Assembly: GCA_029820295.1 (NCBI GenBank)
Contig: JALGVA010000035.1
Span: 1 to 37,316 of the forward strand
DNA length: 37,316 bases
Source: Candidatus Zipacnadia bacterium
Lineage (GTDB): Bacteria; Armatimonadota; Zipacnadia; Zipacnadales; UBA5352
Reading direction: 5' to 3'
Below, one piece after another: positions 32,762 through 37,316 of this stretch (position 1 is its first letter; each line of letters opens with the position of its first letter). A program made the translations under genes and the position numbers. The notes under the pieces were generated by a model. That model made no database searches and was not told where the DNA came from. It saw only the letters and a list, made by a program, of their open reading frames with translations.

Positions 32762-33244
32762 ATGCGTACCTACCACTTCGTGAGCCTGCTGGTGGTGACG
32801 GCCACGCTGGCGTTCGTGGCCGGCTTGAAGGTCGGTGAGGGGCGCGTGACGCCATCGGAGGCAATCCCGGCCGCCGCGGGCAGCGACGACGCCGTCTGCG
32901 CCTGCGAGCTGCCCGCCGGCATGGAGCAGACGGCCGAGCCGCCGCAGATCCCACCAGTGGAGGGCCTGACGACGCTCATCGCGTTCGGCGGCGACGAGAC
33001 CGACGAGTGCCGCCAGATGCGGCAGATGATCGTGGAGCTGGAGCCGCGGCTGGAGGGCCGGGTCGGGGTGCTCATCCTCGACACGACAGTCTACCCGCAG
33101 CAGGCCGCGCAGTTCCGCCTGCGCATGGTGCCCACCCAGATCTTCCTCAATGCCGATGGCGAGGAGGTCTCGCGGCATGAGGGCGTCCTGTCGGCCGAAG
33201 AGCTGCTGGCGAAGCTGCGTGCCGCCGGCGCCGAGATCGAGTAG
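32762..33244 (+). CDS. Membrane-anchored thioredoxin-fold protein with CxxM site
   Basis: The ATG at 32762 follows GGAGG (6 bases). The first 22 residues (MRTYHFVSLLVVTATLAFVAG) form a signal anchor or uncleaved signal. After a Cys pair (VCAC) in a linker comes a thioredoxin fold (about 68-155): TTLIAFGGDETDECRQM, then GRVGVLILDTTVYPQQA, then FRLRMVPTQIFLNADGEEV with the cis-proline, then a C-terminal helix. The active site is Cys83-Arg-Gln-Met86 rather than CxxC, so it may work as a monothiol reductase, an isomerase-like protein or a binding protein outside the cytoplasm. Its place beside an HTH-thioredoxin fusion suggests a shared redox theme. Confidence 0.82.
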   Translation: MRTYHFVSLLVVTATLAFVAGLKVGEGRVTPSEAIPAAAGSDDAVCACELPAGMEQTAEPPQIPPVEGLTTLIAFGGDETDECRQMRQMIVELEPRLEGRVGVLILDTTVYPQQAAQFRLRMVPTQIFLNADGEEVSRHEGVLSAEELLAKLRAAGAEIE

Positions 33245-33376
33245 CCACCCGAATCGGCACCGCGGACGGCGCTCGGCTGCGGCGGCGCGTGCTGCGGATC
33301 GCCGGGGACTGGGCTATCATCGGCCTCGGCCTCTATGCCATCGCCGGCGCCTGACCCGGCCGTGCGGAGGAGCATC

Positions 33377-34003
33377 ATGCGCTATCTGACCATCAGCCAG
33401 GCCGCGGAGCGCCTGCAGTTGAGCGTCCCCACCATCAAGCGCTACATCTACGACGGCGCGCTGGCCTCGACCAAGCTGCCCGGCGGCCAGCACCGCATCC
33501 CCGAGAGCGAGGTCGAGCGGCTGCTTGCCGGCGACGGCGAGCCGCCCCAGGGCGGGGACGCCGGCGACGCAGCGGGCGTCGAGGTCACGCCGGAGACGCG
33601 CCTGGAGGTCCTCGAGCGCTGGGCGACCGACCTGGAGGCCGAGGTGGAACGCCTGTCGAACGCACTGGCGGTGATATCACGCTATTGCGCCGACGTCCGT
33701 CCCGCCGAAGAGGATGCCACGATGCCCCGCCCGCAGCCGCGCGGCTCGATCCAGGTGCTCGGCCCCGGCTGCAAGCGCTGCCACGCTCTGCATGAGCTGG
33801 TGGTGCAGGTGGCGGCGGCCATGGGCCTCGCCGATGTCGAGGTCCGACACGTCACTGACCTGGGTGAGATCATCGCCTTCGGGCCCGTGGTGACCCCCGG
33901 GCTGGTCATCAACGGCGAGCTGGTGCTCAGCGGCTCGGTGCCCGCCGAGACCGAGCTGCGCGAGCTGCTCGCCGCCCACCTCGGACCGTCCACCCCGGCG
34001 TAG
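33377..34003 (+). CDS. Fusion of an excisionase/MerR-like HTH and a CxxC thioredoxin-like domain
   Basis: The ATG at 33377 follows GGAGGAGCATC. Residues 1-50 (YLTISQAAERLQLSVPTIKR, then GALASTKLPGGQHRIPESEV) are a helix-turn-helix of the excisionase/MerR type. A glutamate-rich helix (about 75-105) acts as a linker. Residues 125-205 form a small thioredoxin of the redox-active-disulfide family: SIQVLGPGCKRCHALHELV with Cys132 and Cys135, then PGLVINGELVLSGSVP. The frame is continuous across the junction, but an internal ATG at 33722 could also yield the thioredoxin alone. The obvious reading is a DNA-binding protein whose output depends on a dithiol switch; this is inference. It lies 38 bases before the alpha-mannosidase gene and could regulate it. 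Confidence 0.85.
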   Translation: MRYLTISQAAERLQLSVPTIKRYIYDGALASTKLPGGQHRIPESEVERLLAGDGEPPQGGDAGDAAGVEVTPETRLEVLERWATDLEAEVERLSNALAVISRYCADVRPAEEDATMPRPQPRGSIQVLGPGCKRCHALHELVVQVAAAMGLADVEVRHVTDLGEIIAFGPVVTPGLVINGELVLSGSVPAETELRELLAAHLGPSTPA

Positions 34004-34041
34004 CGGCCCCCCGGCAGGTATCCCGCCGCGGGAGCCGAACC

Positions 34042-36381
34042 ATGCCGCCGAGTACATCCGCCCGTCCCAGCGAGGCAGCCATGGCCATCGAGGAGATCTA
34101 CGTCCTGCATCACACCCACGTCGATGTCGGCTACACCGACCTGCAGCCGGTGGTCGAGGAGCTGCACGTTGAGTACGTCGCCCGGGCGCTCGAGCTGTGC
34201 GCCGCCACCGACGACTACCCCGACGACGCGCGCTTCCGCTGGGTGAGCGAGGTCTCGTGGCCGGTCGTGCGCTTCCTGCAGCGCCACCCCGAGCGCGCCG
34301 ATGAGCTGTTCGCGCGCCTGCGCGAGGGACGCTTCGAGCTGTGTGGCCTCTTCCTCGACCCGACCGAGCTGTTCGACCGCCGCGGCTTCGAGATGGCGCT
34401 GCGCCCCGCGCTGGACCTGGCGCGCGCGCACGACTTCGAGGTTACCACGGCCATGACCATCGACATCCCCGGGCAGGGCTGGAGCCTCGCCGACATCCTC
34501 GCCGAGCAGGGCCTGCCCTGGCTGTGCGCATGCCCGAACTCGATGGTCAGCAAGCCGGTCGAGGTCGAGCGGCCATTCTGGTGGATCGGGCCGAACGGCG
34601 GGCGCGTGCTCGTCTGGCTCACCGACTGGCGCAACGGCTGGTACGGCGAGGGCCATGTGCTGGGGTTCCGCGAGGGGCCGGAGGCCATGCAGCAGAAGGT
34701 GATGGCCTACGTCGATCAGCTCGCCGACGAGGGCTATCGCTGGCGCGTGCTGGCGCTGCATTTCGCGGCCGACAACTACCCGCCGTCGGCCGAGCTGCCC
34801 GAGCAGGTGCGCGCGTGGAATGAGCGCGGCGACCTGCCGCGCATGCGCATGGCCACCAACCGCGAGTTCTTCGAGCGTATGATGGCGCTCCATGGCGGCG
34901 ACTTCACCGGCCACCGCGCTGCGTGGCCGGACTGGTGGTCCGAGGGCCTGGGCTCGGCGGCCTACGAGAGCGGCCTGTCGCGCGAGACGCACTGCCGCCT
35001 GCGGCGCATCGAGGCCCTCCAGGAGCAGGTGGGCGACGAGCGCGACCTGTGGCCGATCTGGGAGGAGCTGCTGCTCTTCGACGAACACACCTTCGGCTGC
35101 CAGAGCATGGCGCTGCGCCCGCACTCGTTTCACAGCCGGGCGACCTGGGCGTTCAAGTCGGCGCGCATCTACCGCGCGCATGACATGGCGCGGCGACTGG
35201 AGGATGAGCTGGCTGCGGCCCTGCGCCCCGAGGCGGCCGAGGAGGCCGACCTGGATCATCGCGACGCCACGGTTGTAGAGGCGGGCCCGGGCGCGGCGCA
35301 GGTGACGATCTTCAATCCGCTGGCGCATCCCCTGCGCGAGCCCGTAGCGCTGCCGGCGCTGGACGCTGATGTGATTGGACTGCGCGCCGCCGATGGCACG
35401 ACCATCCCGGTGCAGCACTCAGATGCGACGCCGCTCGCGCCGAGCCGGGCGTGGGCGGTGGTGGACGTCGCGCCGGGCGAGACGCTTGCACTGACGGCAA
35501 TCCCCGGGACGGTCGCGGTCGCGCAGGACGCCGGCGCAGCCCAGGAGCTGGTGCTGCAGAACGAGCACTACCGGTTGGTCTTCGAGGCGAACGGCCGCGT
35601 GGCGTCGATCGTGGAGCTGGCGAGCGGCGAGGAGCAGCTTGACGCGCGCGCGCCCTGGGGCTTCGCCGAGACCATCCACGAGCACATCGGCAGCCGCGAG
35701 GACCGCGCGGCCGTCTGGGAGCGCGGCTACACCGAGATCCCGTACGGGCAGCGCCGCACCGACGCGCCGTTCGTGCGCGAAGGCGCGCTGGCGGGCGCGG
35801 AGCTGGTGGGCGTGCAGTCGGGGCCGGTGTTCGCGAGCCTGACCTGGCGCAGCAGCCTGCCCTTCGTGCGCCACCTCGAGACCGAGATCCGCCTCTGCCG
35901 CGGGCTGCGGCGCATCGACGTGACGGTGCGCCTCGACAAGCAGCCCTGCGAACGCTACGAGGGCCTCTACGTCGCCTTCCCGTTTGCCATCGAAGCGGCG
36001 CCGCGCGCGCTGCTGCACAGTTGCGACGCGGTCTTCGAGGCCGAGGCCGAGCAACTCCCCGGAACCTGCCGCGACTACTACGCGGTGGAGCACTTCGCGG
36101 CCCTGCAGGGCGCGGATCGCTGGGCGCTGGTCACCGCCGTTGAGGCGCCGCTGGTGCAGCTCGGCGAGATTACCTTCGGCAGATGGGCCGACCACCTGCA
36201 CATGAGCCGCTCGGCCATATACTCGTGGCTCACCAACAACTTCTGGTACACCAACTTCCCGGGCTACCAGCTCGGGGAGCTGTCGTTCAGCTTCGCCATC
36301 ACCACCGGCTCCGGCCAACTCAACATCGCCGCCGCCACGCGCTTCGGCGAGGCGGTGCGCGTCGGCCCGGTGGTGCGGTAG
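34042..36381 (+). CDS. GH38 alpha-mannosidase family protein
   Basis: The 779-residue frame starts at ATG 34042 (GGGAG upstream). ATG 34081, with GAGG upstream, is equally plausible and gives 766 residues. The N-terminal HHTHVDVGYTD holds His26 and Asp28 (numbered from 34042), the zinc ligands of GH38. Asp141 in TIDIPGQGW is the candidate nucleophile, and LLFDEHTFG carries the fourth ligand, His349. The helical middle domain and beta-rich C-terminal half (from about residue 410) follow the family plan. There is no signal peptide, so the enzyme should release alpha-mannose residues in the cytoplasm from imported oligosaccharides. It ends a co-directional run beginning at 32074. Confidence 0.92.
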   Translation: MPPSTSARPSEAAMAIEEIYVLHHTHVDVGYTDLQPVVEELHVEYVARALELCAATDDYPDDARFRWVSEVSWPVVRFLQRHPERADELFARLREGRFELCGLFLDPTELFDRRGFEMALRPALDLARAHDFEVTTAMTIDIPGQGWSLADILAEQGLPWLCACPNSMVSKPVEVERPFWWIGPNGGRVLVWLTDWRNGWYGEGHVLGFREGPEAMQQKVMAYVDQLADEGYRWRVLALHFAADNYPPSAELPEQVRAWNERGDLPRMRMATNREFFERMMALHGGDFTGHRAAWPDWWSEGLGSAAYESGLSRETHCRLRRIEALQEQVGDERDLWPIWEELLLFDEHTFGCQSMALRPHSFHSRATWAFKSARIYRAHDMARRLEDELAAALRPEAAEEADLDHRDATVVEAGPGAAQVTIFNPLAHPLREPVALPALDADVIGLRAADGTTIPVQHSDATPLAPSRAWAVVDVAPGETLALTAIPGTVAVAQDAGAAQELVLQNEHYRLVFEANGRVASIVELASGEEQLDARAPWGFAETIHEHIGSREDRAAVWERGYTEIPYGQRRTDAPFVREGALAGAELVGVQSGPVFASLTWRSSLPFVRHLETEIRLCRGLRRIDVTVRLDKQPCERYEGLYVAFPFAIEAAPRALLHSCDAVFEAEAEQLPGTCRDYYAVEHFAALQGADRWALVTAVEAPLVQLGEITFGRWADHLHMSRSAIYSWLTNNFWYTNFPGYQLGELSFSFAITTGSGQLNIAAATRFGEAVRVGPVVR

Positions 36382-36806
36382 GCGGACGGCAAAGGCAGAC
36401 GGCGACGGCTGTGGGGGAGGGGCTTTCTTGGAAGAAAGCCCCTCCCCCGACCGCTTCGCGGTCCCCCCTCCTCAAAGAATCTCAGGTGGCGTCATCACGG
36501 CGCGCGAGGCCGAGCAGACCCTGGCGCGCAGCAAGGGGACGGCATCGACCCTGGCGACCGGCACAGGGAACTGGCCGGGCGTCGCCTGAAGCGCCCGCGG
36601 GCGCGGGGAGCCGACGGATGCGAGGTCCGCGCAACCCGGAAGCGCGGATGCGCAGGTACGTGCGCACGGGGACTCGCGCGTGATCCATGACCATTGCTAC
36701 GGCGCAGCGCGCGCTTCGGCAGGCCTTTGGACGCGAGAGCGCAGACACTCAGGTGCGGCGGCACGTCACAGCCGTGCAGTGAGCTGAGTGCGGAGGAAGC
36801 ATTCTA
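36382..36806. other. 425-base intergenic region with a family B repeat
   Basis: The first 100 bases hold repeat B3 (36411-36482). The remainder (36483-36785) is GC-rich, with overlapping frames on both strands that lack start signals and family features; I see nothing else there. The final bases carry GGAGG (36793-36797), the ribosome site of the TusA-like gene. Confidence 0.6.
36411..36482 (+). repeat. Family B hairpin repeat, copy 3
   Basis: A perfect 17-bp inverted repeat (arms 36413-36429 and 36432-36448) is followed at once by a second hairpin, GACCGC-TTC-GCGGTC (36449-36463), then a C/T-rich run and AAAGAATCTCAGG. The same two-hairpin order is in copy 2; copy 1 has the first hairpin and the right-hand block. 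It may also stop transcription after the mannosidase gene, although no U-run follows. Confidence 0.75.
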
Positions 36807-37031
36807 ATGGCCGACGAGACACTCGACTGCACCGGGCTCGCGTGCCCGATGCCGATTGTGAAGCTGGCGAAGCCGGCAAAGACGCTGTCCCCGGGGGACA
36901 GCGTGACGGTGACCGCGGACGATCCGGGCTTCGAGCCTGACGTGCACGCCTGGGCCGAGGCACACGGGGATGAGCTGACGTCACCCACCGAGGAGGACGG
37001 CGTGTTCACCGCCGTCATCGCGCTGCAGTAG
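36807..37031 (+). CDS. TusA-family sulfur carrier protein
   Basis: The 74-residue protein starts at ATG 36807, behind GGAGG at about 9 bases. LDCTGLACPMPIVKLAK carries the family's Cys-Pro motif (CPMP), whose cysteine accepts persulfide sulfur. The rest (LSPGDSVTVTADDPGFEPDV) matches the two-layer TusA/SirA fold, and the length is normal. TusA proteins pass sulfur in tRNA thiolation, molybdenum cofactor synthesis or sulfur oxidation. Two DsrE-type genes follow immediately, so this copy probably belongs to a sulfur-trafficking set rather than to tRNA modification. The gene context does not show a direct link with the sulfatases, which release sulfate rather than sulfane sulfur. Confidence 0.93.
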   Translation: MADETLDCTGLACPMPIVKLAKPAKTLSPGDSVTVTADDPGFEPDVHAWAEAHGDELTSPTEEDGVFTAVIALQ

Positions 37032-37048
37032 GGGGCTGGAGGTGGGTC

Positions 37049-37297
37049 ATCGGAAACGAGCAAGCGAAGAGCGCGACCATCATTGTGTTCTCGGGCCCGC
37101 TGGACACGGTCATGGCGGGCTTCATCATCGCCACGGCCGCCGCGGCGAGCTACGTGGGCGAGGCCAGGGACTCAGGGATGAACCTGTTCATCTCGCAGGT
37201 CATGCCCGCACACCTTGCAGGCAACCGGACGGCGCCATGCGCTTCGTGTTCATCGTGCGCGCCGGGCCCTACGCCTTCCAGCACATGCAGACGGTGA
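37049..37297 (+). pseudogene. Decayed DsrE2-like gene with a large internal deletion
   Basis: The frame reads GNEQAKSATIIVFSGPLD, then MAGFIIATAAAA, which is the N-terminus of DsrE/F/H-like (DrsE_2) proteins. It then passes directly into SYVGEARDSGMNLFIS, which is the C-terminus of the same family. About 110 residues that normally lie between are missing, yet the frame is preserved. The position where a start should be, 6 bases after GGAGG, reads ATC (37049-37051) rather than ATG, and no other start lies upstream before the TusA stop. The normal terminal stop is also absent, and the frame runs into the next gene to 37297. A remnant is most likely; a short functional peptide using GTG 37085 is possible. 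Confidence 0.65.
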
Positions 37298-37316
37298 TCG
37301 ACCTGAGCGCGGCGTG
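37237..37316 (+). CDS. DsrE-family protein, 5' part only
   Basis: The ATG at 37237 opens MRFVFIVRAGPYAFQHMQTV, the beginning of a DsrE-like (PF02635-type) protein, and continues as IDLSA to the window edge (26 residues visible). The family handles sulfane sulfur together with TusA-type carriers. It overlaps the end of the decayed upstream gene in another frame, and no strong ribosome site is visible. The rest lies outside the window. Confidence 0.7.
   Translation, partial: MRFVFIVRAGPYAFQHMQTVIDLSAA

Noticed and set aside
36807-37316. Direct pathway link between the sulfatases and the TusA/DsrE genes
   Set aside because: Sulfatases release sulfate while TusA/DsrE carry reduced sulfane sulfur; the two sets are separated by other genes and no reductase is present.

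Overview
The window is very GC-rich and almost wholly coding. It most likely comes from an Armatimonadota-type bacterium, probably an uncultured one. The best taxonomic clue is the pseudopilin at 32074-32724: its post-leader signature ([20 protein letters not shown], then YAQDYDE) is the form common in Armatimonadota. This is an inference from one gene family plus base composition. I see no rRNA, tRNA, CRISPR array, transposase or phage gene.

Layout. (1) 1-2748, minus: the 5' part of a large membrane signalling protein joining a PHP phosphoesterase domain, a Cache sensor, PAS domains and a CBS pair; it runs off the left edge. (2) 2917-31863: a glycan-degradation island of about 29 kb. It holds two secreted GH42-like enzymes, two GHL6-type putative hydrolases, a GH123/DUF4091-like enzyme, a GH20-like enzyme, a secreted CBM plus TIM-barrel protein, two sulfatases, two uroporphyrinogen-decarboxylase (URO-D)-like proteins, a xylose-isomerase-like TIM barrel and three proteins I cannot place. 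No sugar transporter, SusC/D pair or sulfatase-maturing enzyme is present in the window. (3) 32074-36381: a co-directional run of pseudopilin, thioredoxin-fold protein, an HTH-thioredoxin fusion and a GH38 alpha-mannosidase. (4) 36807-37316: a sulfur-relay block with TusA, a decayed DsrE2-like gene and the start of a DsrE-like gene.

Gene order is unusual. From 1 to about 32 kb the genes form seven head-to-head pairs in a row. Six of the seven shared 5' regions measure 144-210 bp. The seventh (19779-20735) is swollen to 957 bp by repeats. The likely division of labour is that secreted enzymes cut a sulfated, mannose- or galactose-containing glycan outside, while sulfatases and putative hydrolases lacking signal peptides finish the products inside. 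The substrate itself cannot be read from the sequence.

Non-coding DNA carries two dispersed hairpin repeat families, called A (3 copies) and B (3 copies) here. One B copy is split by a 360-bp element with perfect 19-bp inverted ends and a 12-bp direct duplication, which looks like a MITE-type insertion. The items most worth following up are the PHP-Cache-PAS-CBS fusion, the HTH-thioredoxin fusion, the nested mobile element, the internally deleted DsrE2 gene and the run of divergent pairs.
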